This document shows, in pieces, positions 1 to 8,505 of a stretch of DNA of 64,000 nucleotides. Below the pieces are notes generated by a model that saw only the letters and a program-made list of their open reading frames with translations, was not told the origin of the DNA and did no database searches. The stretch is from Pseudomonas baetica (GTDB lineage: Bacteria; Pseudomonadota; Gammaproteobacteria; Pseudomonadales; Pseudomonadaceae). The stretch covers positions 5,266,001 through 5,330,000 of the forward strand of contig NZ_PHHE01000001.1 in the NCBI RefSeq assembly GCF_002813455.1. The letters run 5' to 3'. Positions within the stretch are counted from its first letter, which is position 1. The number at the start of each line of letters is the position of its first letter. The translations under genes and the position numbers were made by a program.

Positions 1-342
1 ATCCGAGGAGACCATGCTGCTGAGGTTGAACACCACGTCGTTGACCACCGCCAGCAGCGCCGAGTCGACATGCTCGATGCGCGTCGAGCGCGAGCCTTCG
101 TGCAGCGCCTCGAAAAATTCTTCGGGCAATTGCAGATGGCTTTTCATCCAGCGCTCGCACGCGGCGTGGGCGAGGTTCAGGTGCAGCCAGAGGAATTCGC
201 CGCTGTCGCTGTCGTCCTGCAAGCAGCGCAGGGCGGTCGCCGAATCGACTTCGCGGCCACGTTCGCCGGGCAGAAAACGGAAGCCGTAGAGCAAGCCAAA
301 CAGGTCAGGATCGCGATGGCTGATATCGAGGCTGTGGTTCAT
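1..342 (-). CDS. CorA/ZntB-family metal transporter, N-terminal part (cut by window edge)
   Basis: The minus strand from 342 to the left edge is open and reads 114 codons starting MNHSLDISHRDPDLFGLL, with later motifs LWLHLNLAHAACERWMKS and NDVVFNLSSMVSSD. This is the typical cytoplasmic N-terminal domain of the CorA-like zinc/magnesium transporters annotated ZntB in Pseudomonas. The membrane part with the GxN motif would lie beyond position 1, so the channel itself cannot be checked. The start is the first ATG; the ribosome-binding site before it is weak. Family assignment rests on remembered sequence similarity. Plus-strand ORFs over the same bases are shadows of this gene. Confidence 0.72.
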   Translation of the reverse strand, partial: MNHSLDISHRDPDLFGLLYGFRFLPGERGREVDSATALRCLQDDSDSGEFLWLHLNLAHAACERWMKSHLQLPEEFFEALHEGSRSTRIEHVDSALLAVVNDVVFNLSSMVSSD

Positions 343-618
343 GAAGGCTCGCTGCGAGGAGGGCGTTAGACGGGGAATTCACAGATTCACCTGAGCCGCA
401 TCATCGCAACCGCACATGACGTTTACATGACGGCAAAATGACGCCAAATCAGCGACTTACCGGCGGTCGGATTTATATTCAAGAGCGCTCTGGCACGCCG
501 ATCACAGGGACATCAGGTTGCGCGCCATTGGCCACGGGCCAAGGTTCGCCGACAGGGAAGTCCGGCACTATTTCACGCTCGTTTCGGGCGTGCCTCATCC
601 CTGTCTTGAGTACCTGCG
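343..618. other. Intergenic region before the chemoreceptor gene
   Basis: About 275 bases between the divergent transporter and receptor genes. I see no convincing gene; the long plus-strand ORF here runs into the receptor gene out of frame. A small inverted repeat (CACGCTCG...CGGGCGTG) sits near 580-594. Promoters for both flanking genes must lie here, but no sigma factor motif stands out. Confidence 0.5.
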
Positions 619-2241
619 ATGCTGCAAAAATCCCTGAGAGCGCAAATTCTCGCCCTGCTGAGCGGCAGCCTGATGGCGATGCTGTTGATCGCGCTGGCCT
701 GTTTTCATTTCCTGTCCAACGGCGTGCAAAGCTACAGCCAGTTGATCGCCGGTCCCTTGCACACCTCGCAGCTCATCGACGAAGCCAACCTGCAATTCAA
801 GGTGCAGGTGCAGGAATGGAAAAACGTCTTGCTGCGCGGCAAGCAACCGGCGGACCTGGCCAAATACTGGGGCCAGTTCGAAGATCGCCAGCGCGATGTG
901 CAGAACATTCTCGGTGAACTGGCCGGCCAGAAAGGCATCGAGCCCAGCCTGAAAAACCGCATCGAACGACTGCGCGACGAGCATCGTCAACTGGGCGCCG
1001 CCTACCAAAAGGGCCGCGATGCCTACGTAGCGGCCGGCGCCGATCCTGTGGCGGGCGACCTCGCGGTCAAAGGCGTCGACCGCGCGACCAGTGACCAGAT
1101 GAGCGAACTGGTCAGCGAACTGCGCAAACAGGGCACCGAGCAGTCGGCGTTGATCAGTGCCGAGGCCGATCGCACCGTATTGCTCGGCACCCTGGTGATG
1201 CTGGCTTCGAGTTTGCTGATTGGGCTGCTCAGCTTGTGGCTGGTCAATCGCAATCTGGTCGAGCCGATCCGCAAACTGATTGATTACGTCAGCCAATTGA
1301 GCCGCGGCAAACTCGCCGAGCGCGTGGTCAGCGACCGTCAGGATGAGCTGGGCAACCTCGCCGCAGCGGCCAACACCTTGCGTGACTTCCTCGCTGAAAC
1401 CTTCACCCGTTTGCAGCGCAGCGCCAGTGATCTGGACAGCGCCAGCGGCGAGTTGAACGCCATTGCCACGACCATGGCCGGCGGCACCAACGAGCAGTTC
1501 AACCGTACCGATCAAGTGGCCACGGCAATGAACGAAATGTCCGCCACTGCTCAGGAAGTGGCGCGTCACGCCGCCGATGCCGCACGGGCCGCCGACGATG
1601 CCGACCAGTCCGCCCAACAGGGTGAAAAGGTCATGCAGAGCACCATTCACAGCATCACCCAGATGCGCGGCGAGATCGCCAACACCGCGACGGTGATCCG
1701 TCGTCTGGAGGCTGATAGCGGCCGCATCGGCAAGGTGCTGGAAGTGATTCGCGGCATCGCCGAACAGACCAACCTGCTGGCATTGAACGCGGCGATTGAA
1801 GCGGCGCGGGCCGGTGAGGCCGGGCGTGGGTTTGCCGTGGTCGCCGACGAAGTGCGCAATCTGGCGCAGCGCACGGCGGAGTCGATCATCGAGATCAACC
1901 AGATCATCCAGAGCGTGCAGACCGGCGCGGTGGATGCGGCGCAAGCCATTGATAGCGGCCAGACCCGCAGCGATGAAAGCGTCGAGCAAGTGACTCAGGC
2001 CGGCGCGATGCTGGAGCGCATCACCCACGCGGTGGAAGCGATTCGCGACATGAACCGCCAGATCGCTACCGCCCCCGAAGAGCAGACCTCGGTGGCCGAA
2101 GACATCTCGCGCAACCTGACTGAAATCACTTCGATCGCCAGCACCAACCTCGACAACGTGCAGCGCACCGAAAGCGCCAGCCAGAATCTGCATAGCCTGT
2201 CCGGGCAACTGAACGAAGTCACCGCTCGCCTGAGCGCGTAA
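619..2241 (+). CDS. Methyl-accepting chemotaxis protein
   Basis: 540-residue transmembrane chemoreceptor that passes ligand signals to the CheA/CheW array at the inner membrane. Layout: TM1 at about residues 9-33, a helical periplasmic domain at 35-190, TM2 at about 192-212, a HAMP domain ([10 protein letters not shown], then [10 protein letters not shown]) at 213-270, and a long cytoplasmic coiled coil. The signalling hairpin tip is present ([20 protein letters not shown], then [18 protein letters not shown]). The usual AAEEQTS methylation-helix motif reads APEEQTS, a proline in a helix that is normally uninterrupted. The ligand-binding domain looks like a short four-helix type; its ligand cannot be told from sequence. 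It stands alone with no che genes next to it. Confidence 0.93.
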   Translation: MLQKSLRAQILALLSGSLMAMLLIALACFHFLSNGVQSYSQLIAGPLHTSQLIDEANLQFKVQVQEWKNVLLRGKQPADLAKYWGQFEDRQRDVQNILGELAGQKGIEPSLKNRIERLRDEHRQLGAAYQKGRDAYVAAGADPVAGDLAVKGVDRATSDQMSELVSELRKQGTEQSALISAEADRTVLLGTLVMLASSLLIGLLSLWLVNRNLVEPIRKLIDYVSQLSRGKLAERVVSDRQDELGNLAAAANTLRDFLAETFTRLQRSASDLDSASGELNAIATTMAGGTNEQFNRTDQVATAMNEMSATAQEVARHAADAARAADDADQSAQQGEKVMQSTIHSITQMRGEIANTATVIRRLEADSGRIGKVLEVIRGIAEQTNLLALNAAIEAARAGEAGRGFAVVADEVRNLAQRTAESIIEINQIIQSVQTGAVDAAQAIDSGQTRSDESVEQVTQAGAMLERITHAVEAIRDMNRQIATAPEEQTSVAEDISRNLTEITSIASTNLDNVQRTESASQNLHSLSGQLNEVTARLSA

Positions 2242-2246
2242 GCCGT

Positions 2247-2289
2247 TGACTGTGTACCGGTTCGGATACCGAGTCGGTACACAGTCGAT
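2247..2289. terminator. Strong hairpin downstream of the chemoreceptor
   Basis: Near-perfect inverted repeat GACTGTGTACCG...CGGTACACAGTC with a loop of about 14 bases, directly after the receptor stop. There is no T-run, so it may be a 3'-end stabilising hairpin rather than an intrinsic terminator. Confidence 0.55.
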
Positions 2290-2290
2290 C

Positions 2291-2317
2291 TCAAATTGAA
2301 GCGACCCGGGTCGATGA
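2291..2317 (+). promoter_or_regulatory. Candidate FliA (sigma-28) promoter
   Basis: TCAA, 15 bases, then GTCGATGA resembles the flagellar sigma-28 consensus TAAA-N15-GCCGATAA (3 of 4 and 6 of 8 positions) with the exact canonical spacing, 33 bases before the ATG of a FlxA-like gene. Inference only. Confidence 0.45.
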
Positions 2318-2350
2318 CCGGTTATCTATAACCGGCATTGGAGTATTTCC

Positions 2351-2791
2351 ATGGTCAGCATCACCTCTGTTTCGATCACTCAGCCTGTCGTCACCTCGGC
2401 CAGCAAAGCGGCGGTCAGTGACGCCAATGAAGACACCGCGACCAGCGCAACCGCGAGCAACGGTGTGGCGGCCGATACCCGCAAAATCGCCGCAGGCGGC
2501 GCTGCACCGGCGGGCGACAGCGATTCCAGCAGCAGTGAGTCGGACACGGTGAAAGAGCTGCGCAAGCAGATTGCCGAACTGCAAAAGCAATTGCAGGAAG
2601 AGCAACAAGCGTTGCAAGCGGCACAGACCAAGCAGGAAAGCGCTGACGCCAAGGCTACCGAAGTGGCCGCCGCCCAAGTACAAGTCACGACCACTTCGGC
2701 CTCGCTGCAAACCGCCACGGCGGCGTTATTGCAAGCGTTGCAGGATTCCGGTTCGAGCAGCTCGGGTTCGCTGGTCAGCACGTCGGCCTGA
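2351..2791 (+). CDS. FlxA-like family protein
   Basis: 146-residue hydrophilic protein. Residues 1-60 are Ser/Thr/Ala-rich and probably disordered. Residues about 65-105 form a heptad-rich coiled coil (VKELRKQIAELQKQLQEEQQ), followed by an Ala/Gln-rich helix and a Ser/Gly tail. This pattern matches the FlxA-like family of small Pseudomonas proteins; in E. coli flxA is under the flagellar sigma factor, and a sigma-28-like site lies just upstream here. There is no signal peptide. The molecular function of the family is not known to me. Confidence 0.7.
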   Translation: MVSITSVSITQPVVTSASKAAVSDANEDTATSATASNGVAADTRKIAAGGAAPAGDSDSSSSESDTVKELRKQIAELQKQLQEEQQALQAAQTKQESADAKATEVAAAQVQVTTTSASLQTATAALLQALQDSGSSSSGSLVSTSA

Positions 2792-2809
2792 ACATCAAGT
2801 AATTCCCCC

Positions 2810-2900
2810 TGTAGGAGTGAGCCTGCTCGCGAAGGCACAGTGTCAGTCGCCTCAGATGTGGCAGACAGACCGCTTTCGCGAGCAGGCTCGCTCCCACAGG
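2810..2900. repeat. REP inverted pair (REPIN-like)
   Basis: Two REP palindromes in opposite orientation, GTAGGAGTGAGCCTGCTCGC at 2811 and its partner CGCGAGCAGGCTCGCTCCC at 2877, separated by about 40 bases. This is the short dispersed repeat found throughout this genome. Confidence 0.85.
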
Positions 2901-2931
2901 GATCTGTGGTGGTCTTGAGTCTTGTGGTTTT

Positions 2932-4128
2932 TCAGGTCGTGGGCAGGCTAAAGGTAAACAGCGTGCCGCTTTGTGCGGTCGACGCCACATGCAGGCGGCC
3001 GCCGTGGGACTGCGCAATCTGGCTGGCGATGTAGAGACCCAGACCGAGGCCGGCCTGGGGCGCGCTGCCGGTCGGGCGCGAGTAGGGCTGGAACAGATGC
3101 GGCAGAACCGCCTCGGGAATGTGCCCCTGGTTCTTTACCGCCAGCATCAACGCACCGTGTTCGACCTGAGCGATGACCTCGATCTCGCCCTCCGGGTCGC
3201 CATGGGTCACGGCGTTGGCCAGCAGGTTCGACAGCAGTTGGGCAATCCGTCCACGGTCGCAGTGCACACCCTGCAAGTCGCCAATGGTCGCGCTGATCGT
3301 GCGTTGGGGATGCACGTTGCGGATCTCCGTTACCACCTGCTGCACCGCTTCGGTCAGGTCCGCGCAGTGCTGGATATCCACCGGAATGCCTTTGCCCAAA
3401 CGCCCGCGAGCGAAATCGAGTACATCATCTACCAGTCGCGTCGCCCGTTGCGCGCTACCGAGGATGTTGCGTACGCGCACTTCAATGGCCGGGTCCGGAT
3501 ACTTGCGCAGGTGCATTTCGGCGCCGGCGCTGATGGCGAACAACGGGTTGCGCAAATCGTGGCCGAGCACGGCGATGAACTGTTCGCGCAGCTCGCTGTT
3601 TTCGCGCTCGGTCTGCAACGCGGTTTCGGTGCGTTGCAGGTTTTCCTCGGTTTCGATTTGCAGCGCGAGCATCCGCGCGAACGATTCCATGGTGCTCTGA
3701 ATGCTGCTGGACTTGAGCTGTGCCGGGTTCGGATCGAGTGCGCAGATCGTGCCGAAAAACCGCCCGTCGGTGCGAAACACCGGGACCGAGATATAGCTCT
3801 CGAACTTGTACAGGCGTGGGGTGTGATGCTCGCGGTAGAGCGGATCTTCGCTGGCCTTGTCGATCACCACCGAAACATGCGACTGACGGATTTCGTGGCA
3901 CAGCGTGGTGACCACATCCAGTTCGCCACCGACCTGCAAGCCGAACTCCAACTGGTCGAGCACCGCGCAGGTGGTCCACGAGTCTTCGGTCACCCGCGCC
4001 ACGGCGGCAAAACGCAGGCCGGTCAACTCGCGAATCACCTGAAGGATCGCCGGGACCGCGCTGATGCGACCGACCGTTGCGATGTCTGCTGCCGCTGTCT
4101 GCCCCATGCCCATCGCTCTCGGCTGCAA
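2932..4128 (-). CDS. GAF-domain sensor histidine kinase
   Basis: 398-residue soluble kinase. A GAF domain covers about residues 20-165 (TGLRFAAVARV, YISVPVF, FFGTICALDP). A coiled linker (about 165-200) leads to a HisKA dimerisation helix whose phosphoacceptor His is in the motif VLGHDLRNPL. The HATPase domain follows, with N-box LLSNLLANAVTHGD, then G-boxes NQGHIPE and GLGLGLYIA. There are no transmembrane segments, so it would sense a cytosolic or diffusible cue. No response regulator gene lies beside it, so its partner is unknown; it could alternatively act as a light- or redox-independent GAF kinase in a multikinase network. The start could also be Met6 or Met8. It is convergent with the PepSY gene cluster terminator. 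Confidence 0.88.
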   Translation of the reverse strand: MQPRAMGMGQTAAADIATVGRISAVPAILQVIRELTGLRFAAVARVTEDSWTTCAVLDQLEFGLQVGGELDVVTTLCHEIRQSHVSVVIDKASEDPLYREHHTPRLYKFESYISVPVFRTDGRFFGTICALDPNPAQLKSSSIQSTMESFARMLALQIETEENLQRTETALQTERENSELREQFIAVLGHDLRNPLFAISAGAEMHLRKYPDPAIEVRVRNILGSAQRATRLVDDVLDFARGRLGKGIPVDIQHCADLTEAVQQVVTEIRNVHPQRTISATIGDLQGVHCDRGRIAQLLSNLLANAVTHGDPEGEIEVIAQVEHGALMLAVKNQGHIPEAVLPHLFQPYSRPTGSAPQAGLGLGLYIASQIAQSHGGRLHVASTAQSGTLFTFSLPTT

Positions 4129-4212
4129 TCGTTTATCTGATGGGGGTCATACTAGCGGTCTGATGGCGGTTTTGGCATCCCTTCAGGCGATATCGCGCTT
4201 GATAGGCCGGCT

Positions 4213-4262
4213 GGCGGACGCAAAAAAGCCGCACGATCCTTCGATCGTGCGGCTTTTTTGGG
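4213..4262. terminator. Intrinsic terminator (bidirectional)
   Basis: AAAAAAGCCGCACGATC, short loop, GATCGTGCGGCTTTTTT: a perfect stem with A- and T-runs on both sides, between the histidine kinase start region and the end of the PepSY gene. On the minus strand it terminates the PepSY transcript. Confidence 0.9.
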
Positions 4263-4268
4263 GGGGTA

Positions 4269-4574
4269 TCAGGTGTCTTGCTTGTTGCTCAGCACCTTGC
4301 CGGTGGTGGCGTCGAAGTCCACGTCGAACTCTTTGCCATCGGCGGTTTTCAGCTCGACTTCGTACTCATAACCGTTGAAGTGGTTATCCAGGTCGGTGTC
4401 GGTGATGGTCGCACCCGGGTGCAGCTTCAGCGCTTCGGCGTTCATCGATTCCAGCGACTTGATCTTGCCGGACTTGACCAATTCAGGGATCTGATCGACG
4501 CGAACATCAGCCTGGGCCAGGCCAGCAGTCAGCGTCAGGGCAGCAGCGGTAAACAGGGCAGTCAAAGTTTTCAT
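4269..4574 (-). CDS. PepSY domain-containing periplasmic protein
   Basis: 101 residues with a clear signal peptide (MKTLTALFTAAALTLTAGLAQA, cut after AQA). The mature part carries a single PepSY-like fold with the closing motif FDVDFDATTGKVLS and the preceding GYEYEVELKTADGKE. Small secreted single-PepSY proteins are common in Pseudomonas and are thought to bind or inhibit periplasmic proteases or to sense envelope state, but no specific role is established. The gene is monocistronic, with a strong terminator just after its stop. Confidence 0.85.
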   Translation of the reverse strand: MKTLTALFTAAALTLTAGLAQADVRVDQIPELVKSGKIKSLESMNAEALKLHPGATITDTDLDNHFNGYEYEVELKTADGKEFDVDFDATTGKVLSNKQDT

Positions 4575-4680
4575 CGGTTCGTTCCTTGGGTGGCTTATGT
4601 GTGTGTTCTGTTGAAGTGGGTTCAGATTAACCAGCGCAACTTAATTCACCCTTAAAACCCCACATCGCGTGCAGGGTTCT

Positions 4681-4705
4681 TGTAGGCGTGAGCCTGCCCG
4701 CGATG
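4681..4705. repeat. Single diverged REP element
   Basis: TGTAGGCGTGAGCCTGCCCG: one half of the genome's REP palindrome without its partner, in the gap between the PepSY gene and glpQ. Confidence 0.6.
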
Positions 4706-4725
4706 CGGACAACCCGGTTTACCGA

Positions 4726-5853
4726 TCAGAAGCCGTTGTTCTTCAACACCTGATCAACACTGGCACTCGCCGGACGCTTGTAGAACTTCAACAGCTCGCT
4801 GGCGCGGTTGGTGAAAATGCCATCGACGCCGGATGCCATGACTTTCTCAAAGTCCACCGGCTCATCGACGGTATACACGTGTACCAGCAAACCCTGATCG
4901 TGGGTGTACTGGTTCATCCACGGCTGCACCAGATCCGAATAGCTCTGATCGCCGCCCTTGGTCAGCTTCGCCGAAGGACCGGTACCAATGGCGCCCTGAG
5001 CCTTGGCGTAGTCGACCCACTGCTTGAATTCAGCTTCGGATTTCGGCGCTTGCTTGCCGTAGAAAGTGTTCTTGTCCTTCTCGCCGGACTCGGCAAAGGT
5101 CACTTTCGATTTTGGTTCGATGCTGCCTTCGCCGACCCACAGCAGGAGGATTTTCGGCACTTGCGGCATTTCCTTTTGCAGCAGTTCGAGGCTGTTCTTC
5201 TCGAAGGTCTGCAGGATCACCTTGCCTTTGCCTTGACCTACGCCCAGCGCACTTTTCGCCAGTTTCGAGCCGGCAGGGCTCAGCCAGCCGCGATCCTGCA
5301 GTTTGTCTTTCAGGTCTTTCTCGATCCCCGGAAACAGTTGTGGCTCCTTGGTCTCGATGTACAGGCCCGGCTTGTGCTGCGGGTTGGCCTGGGCGATGTC
5401 GATGATTTCATCAAGGGTCAGAATTTTCAGCCCGGCGTAGGACGGGCGCGCGCGATCCGGGTAGGCCTTGTTGTACCAGCTGCCGGCGTCGAGGGTTTTC
5501 AGTTCGGCCATGGTGAACGCCGTGGCCGGGCTGTCCTTGCGGTCAGGGAATTTGCTGGCAACGTCGGTGGTGCGTTGCAGATTGTTGTCATGCAGGGCGA
5601 ACAGCACGCCGTCCTTGCTGCGTTGCAGGTCCATTTCCAGGTAATCGGCGCCCAGATCGCGCGCCAGTTTGTAGGACGCTGCGGTGGATTCCGGGGCATC
5701 GAAGGAAGCGCCACGGTGAGCGATGACCGCTGGATGCGGAATGCCATGCGCCGCGGCCAGTGCGTTGACGTCAGCGTGGCTGGCGGCGTTGGCCTGACCG
5801 AGACCGAGCAACAGGCTCAGCACGAGGGCGCTTTTGGTGAAAGTAGCGGGCAT
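4726..5853 (-). CDS. glpQ: Glycerophosphodiester phosphodiesterase, periplasmic
   Basis: Hydrolyses glycerophosphodiesters to sn-glycerol-3-phosphate plus an alcohol in the periplasm. 375 residues from the ATG at 5853, chosen because AAGGA lies 9 bases upstream and the product then begins with a good signal peptide (MPATFTKSALVLSLLLGL...ANA). GDPD motifs are present: VIAHRGASFDAPEST with the catalytic HRG, YLEMDLQRSKDGVLFALHD with the metal-binding Glu/Asp and second His, and the late GVDGIFTN. Length and order match bacterial GlpQ. The open frame extends 16 codons further upstream, but that would bury the signal peptide. No glpT is adjacent. Confidence 0.92.
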   Translation of the reverse strand: MPATFTKSALVLSLLLGLGQANAASHADVNALAAAHGIPHPAVIAHRGASFDAPESTAASYKLARDLGADYLEMDLQRSKDGVLFALHDNNLQRTTDVASKFPDRKDSPATAFTMAELKTLDAGSWYNKAYPDRARPSYAGLKILTLDEIIDIAQANPQHKPGLYIETKEPQLFPGIEKDLKDKLQDRGWLSPAGSKLAKSALGVGQGKGKVILQTFEKNSLELLQKEMPQVPKILLLWVGEGSIEPKSKVTFAESGEKDKNTFYGKQAPKSEAEFKQWVDYAKAQGAIGTGPSAKLTKGGDQSYSDLVQPWMNQYTHDQGLLVHVYTVDEPVDFEKVMASGVDGIFTNRASELLKFYKRPASASVDQVLKNNGF

Positions 5854-6075
5854 GTTCGAGATCCTTTCGCAGGGCATTTTCAAAGACCTACCTTTTAACA
5901 ACTGAATCGATTACGTGCTATCGCCAGACCGACATAAACGTATTAAAAGCGATTTTTCCTGCACTTTTGTGGCGCCGTTTGCAGTACGCTTGCCCACGGC
6001 CGACGCCCCGGCAGAGGGCGCACCGATACTTTTGCCCTGCGTGTAAACCATAGATGATTTTTCGTGAGGTTTACC

Positions 6076-6402
6076 ATGCGCATCACTTCCCAGCTCATCT
6101 GCCAGGCCGCCGACGACCTCAAGGGCTTTGTTGGCCTCAACCGCAAGACCGGACAATACATCGTACGTTTCAGCGAGGACTCGTTCGGCATGGATGTGGC
6201 GGATGACGGCATTATTCCCACCAGTGAATTTGTCTGGGCGCGGATTTCGGAAACGACCATGACGCTTAAACGCGAATTGATTCAGTTGCTGCTGGATCAG
6301 AATATCGATGACCGTATCAACATCAGCGAGCCGTTGCGGGTGTACATGAGCAAGCGCGAAGTGCCGGAGATTGTCGCTGTGCGCAGTCTGGTGCGGGGCT
6401 GA
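6076..6402 (+). CDS. Conserved small protein of unknown function
   Basis: 108 residues from the ATG at 6076 (MRITSQLICQAADDL), preferred over the ATG at 6064 because GTGAGG sits six bases upstream. The protein is soluble and acidic-to-neutral with no signal peptide. It contains the phrase GFVGLNRKTGQYIVRFSEDSFGMDV followed by a helical stretch KRELIQLLLDQNIDDRINIS. I recognise the type as a recurrent Pseudomonas hypothetical but know no function. It is flanked by divergent glpQ and a REP pair, so it is probably a single-gene transcript. Confidence 0.7.
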   Translation: MRITSQLICQAADDLKGFVGLNRKTGQYIVRFSEDSFGMDVADDGIIPTSEFVWARISETTMTLKRELIQLLLDQNIDDRINISEPLRVYMSKREVPEIVAVRSLVRG

Positions 6403-6424
6403 AAGATTTGTGTTGAAGCGACTG

Positions 6425-6508
6425 GCCCTTTCGCGAGCAGGCTCGCTCCCACATTGGATCTGTGCCGTTCACAAATCCCCTGTGGGAGCGGGCTTGCTCG
6501 CGAAGCCG
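6425..6508. repeat. REP inverted pair (REPIN-like)
   Basis: TTCGCGAGCAGGCTCGCTCCC at 6430 and TGTGGGAGCGGGCTTGCTCG at 6481 face each other across a spacer of about 30 bases, between two gene ends. Confidence 0.85.
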
Positions 6509-6529
6509 GTCTAAAGTGCGCAGCAGCAC

Positions 6530-6844
6530 TCACTGCCCAAACCGATACTCGCGCTCAACCTTGCACACCCGCGTCTGAAACGCCGAATACCAGATCGACC
6601 GCCCACGCGCCTGAATCACCCGGTGCTCGGGATGTTGCCGCCACGCCAGAATCGCCGCCTCGCTCTCCCAGTAGGAAATCGTGATCCCGACGCCATCCGC
6701 CCCGCGAATCGAGTCAATTCCGAGAAACCCCGGCTGCTCCACAACCAGTTCCATCATGCGCTCGGACGCCTCGGCATAACCGTTGTCGCCCTCGGTGCGG
6801 GTCGAGGTGAAAATCACCGCGAAGCAAGGCTCGTTCGGCGTCAT
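6530..6844 (-). CDS. Antibiotic biosynthesis monooxygenase (ABM) family protein
   Basis: 104-residue single ferredoxin-like ABM domain: FAVIFTSTRTEGDNGYAEAS, ELVVEQPGFLGIDSIR, then ITISYWESEAAILAWRQHPEH. Members are dimeric heme-degrading or quinone-type oxygenases, or simply stress proteins; key residues do not allow a choice. The ATG at 6844 overlaps the stop of the upstream GATase gene as ATGA, so the two are translationally coupled and probably act together. Confidence 0.85.
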   Translation of the reverse strand: MTPNEPCFAVIFTSTRTEGDNGYAEASERMMELVVEQPGFLGIDSIRGADGVGITISYWESEAAILAWRQHPEHRVIQARGRSIWYSAFQTRVCKVEREYRFGQ

Positions 6845-7548
6845 GGGGTTTGCTCCGCGCATGCTTCAACGAACGCCCGCACCAGCGGCGGGACCTGACC
6901 CTTGAGTGCCGCACGTTCCGGCTGAAACAGCGTCGCGACAAAAAACACATGGTTGTTCAACTCGATCGCCCGCAAATCACCCGCCGAATCATGACCCACG
7001 GCGTGGAGCTGATGGCTCAGCAATGCCCGTTCGAACTGCGGATTCACACCGTAGCGGCAGCGATAGCCTTCACGAATCTCGGATGTTTCGTACGCCTGGG
7101 CGATCAGCGAACCAGGCACCAGATGAATGCTGTCCACGGCTTCCACCAGCGAGCAGGTCAGTGGCGTGAGCACTGCTTTTTCCGATTCGGGCGAAGTTTC
7201 GCCATGTTCGGCATCAGCCCAGCCCAGCACATTGCGGGAAAATTCCAGCACCGCATGCTGAAAACCGCCGCAGGTGCCGAGGAAAGGGCGCTGTTGTTCG
7301 CGGGCAAAACGGATCGCCCGCAGCGCACCGGCTTCACTTTTATAGGGGCTGGCCGGCACGCACCAGAAGCCGTCGTAGCCTGTCAGCGGTGTATCGGTGT
7401 GGATTTGATCCGTGGCCAGCCAATCGAATGGCACAGCCTGGCCGAGGTGTTCGGCCACCAGACCGAGCGCGACAGGAATGGCCTGGTGGGCAGTGACTTG
7501 CGGGTCGTAATCGCCGATCAGGGCGATGCGGGTGGCGCGATTTTCCAT
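6841..7548 (-). CDS. Class I glutamine amidotransferase-like protein (CTP synthase C-terminal related)
   Basis: 235 residues from the ATG at 7548 (MENRATRIALIGDYDPQ). It matches the CTP synthase C-terminal-related GATase family: GFWCVPASPYKSEAGALRAI, then the nucleophile elbow GTCGGFQHAV with the Cys. Where CTP synthase has the catalytic His of the HPE motif, this protein reads LFQPERAAL, so the His position is Gln. Glutaminase activity is therefore doubtful, and it may be a binding protein or use other chemistry. The upstream ATG at 7605 would add 19 residues with no support. It is coupled by four bases to the ABM gene downstream and divergent from a LysR regulator that may control the pair. 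Confidence 0.8.
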   Translation of the reverse strand: MENRATRIALIGDYDPQVTAHQAIPVALGLVAEHLGQAVPFDWLATDQIHTDTPLTGYDGFWCVPASPYKSEAGALRAIRFAREQQRPFLGTCGGFQHAVLEFSRNVLGWADAEHGETSPESEKAVLTPLTCSLVEAVDSIHLVPGSLIAQAYETSEIREGYRCRYGVNPQFERALLSHQLHAVGHDSAGDLRAIELNNHVFFVATLFQPERAALKGQVPPLVRAFVEACAEQTP

Positions 7549-7626
7549 GGGAGTTCCCTGCGCTTGTTGATTGATGGGGCTCACTATAGATTGGCGCTCA
7601 CGCACTCAACATTGGCGTTTGCCCAA

Positions 7627-8505
7627 GTGATCAATGCATCGACGCACTATCGGCTCGACTATCCGGATCTGGCCCTGATCCTCGCGTTGGTGCGCGGCGG
7701 CTCTCTGGCCCGTGCCTCACAACTGTTGAAGGTCGACGTCTCGACGGTGTTCCGTGCTGTTCGCCGTCTCGAAGCTGCGCTCGGCCAGCAACTGTTCGAA
7801 AAAAGCCGTGCCGGTTACCTGCCAACGACGCTCGCGCAGACGCTCGCCGAACAGGCCGAACGCGCCGAGCAGGCACTGGACGCCGCGCGGATCGGCGTGG
7901 AGCAGGGCGGTGAAGTGGTCAGCGGCACGGTGCGCCTGACCTGCACCGACTCGGTGTTACAAGGTTTACTGTTGCCGGCACTGGCGCAGTTCATGCCCAA
8001 CTACCCGGCGCTGACCATCGAATTAAGCACCTCCAACGATTTCGCCAACCTCAGCCGACGTGATGCCGACATCGCTATGCGCCTGACGCGCACACCGCCG
8101 GAGCATCTGGTCGGACGGCAACTGGCGAAGATTTCCTACCGCGTCTGCGCCAGTGAGCGCTATCTGCAGACTGTGGATGCCACGGATCTGGCGGCACTGA
8201 CCTGGATCGCCCCGGACGATTTCCTGCCCGATCACCCGACCATCGCCTGGCGCCGTCAGCAATTGCCTGGGGTCACGCCGGGTTACCGCTGCAACAGCAT
8301 GCTCTGCGTCACCGAACTGGTGCGCGCCGGCCTCGGTGTCGCGGCGTTGCCGGACTTTTTGATCAGCGATGGCTTGCAGGCGTTGAGCGAACCGCTGCAC
8401 GGCTACGACACCGCGCTGTGGTTGCTGACCCGACCGGATTGCCGGGCATTGCGCTCGGTGGTCACGTTGTTCGATGAGCTCGGACGGGCGTTGCGTTTAC
8501 CCTGA
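7627..8505 (+). CDS. LysR-family transcriptional regulator
   Basis: About 292 residues. The winged helix-turn-helix is at residues ~10-68 (LALILALVRGGSLARASQLL, STVFRAVRRLEAALGQQLFE). The periplasmic-binding-like effector domain follows (GTVRLTCTDSVLQGLLLPAL, DADIAMRLTRTPPEHLVGRQ, ELVRAGLGVAALPDFL). The start is uncertain: GTG at 7627 gives the usual LysR length, TTG at 7612 is an alternative, and neither has a clear ribosome-binding site. The much longer open frame upstream overlaps the GATase gene and is not coding. Divergence from the GATase/ABM pair suggests that pair as a target; the effector is unknown. Confidence 0.87.
   Translation: MINASTHYRLDYPDLALILALVRGGSLARASQLLKVDVSTVFRAVRRLEAALGQQLFEKSRAGYLPTTLAQTLAEQAERAEQALDAARIGVEQGGEVVSGTVRLTCTDSVLQGLLLPALAQFMPNYPALTIELSTSNDFANLSRRDADIAMRLTRTPPEHLVGRQLAKISYRVCASERYLQTVDATDLAALTWIAPDDFLPDHPTIAWRRQQLPGVTPGYRCNSMLCVTELVRAGLGVAALPDFLISDGLQALSEPLHGYDTALWLLTRPDCRALRSVVTLFDELGRALRLP

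Noticed and set aside
438..917. 159-codon plus-strand ORF
   Set aside because: It overlaps the chemoreceptor start in another frame and has no supporting motif or ribosome-binding site.
595..2208. 537-codon open frame opposite the chemoreceptor gene
   Set aside because: Typical antisense shadow in high-GC DNA; His/Ala/Gly-rich with no domain, while the opposite strand encodes a complete MCP.
6850..7626. Long plus-strand open frame running into the LysR gene
   Set aside because: It overlaps the GATase gene on the other strand, has no family motifs and only the part from about 7612-7627 matches LysR.
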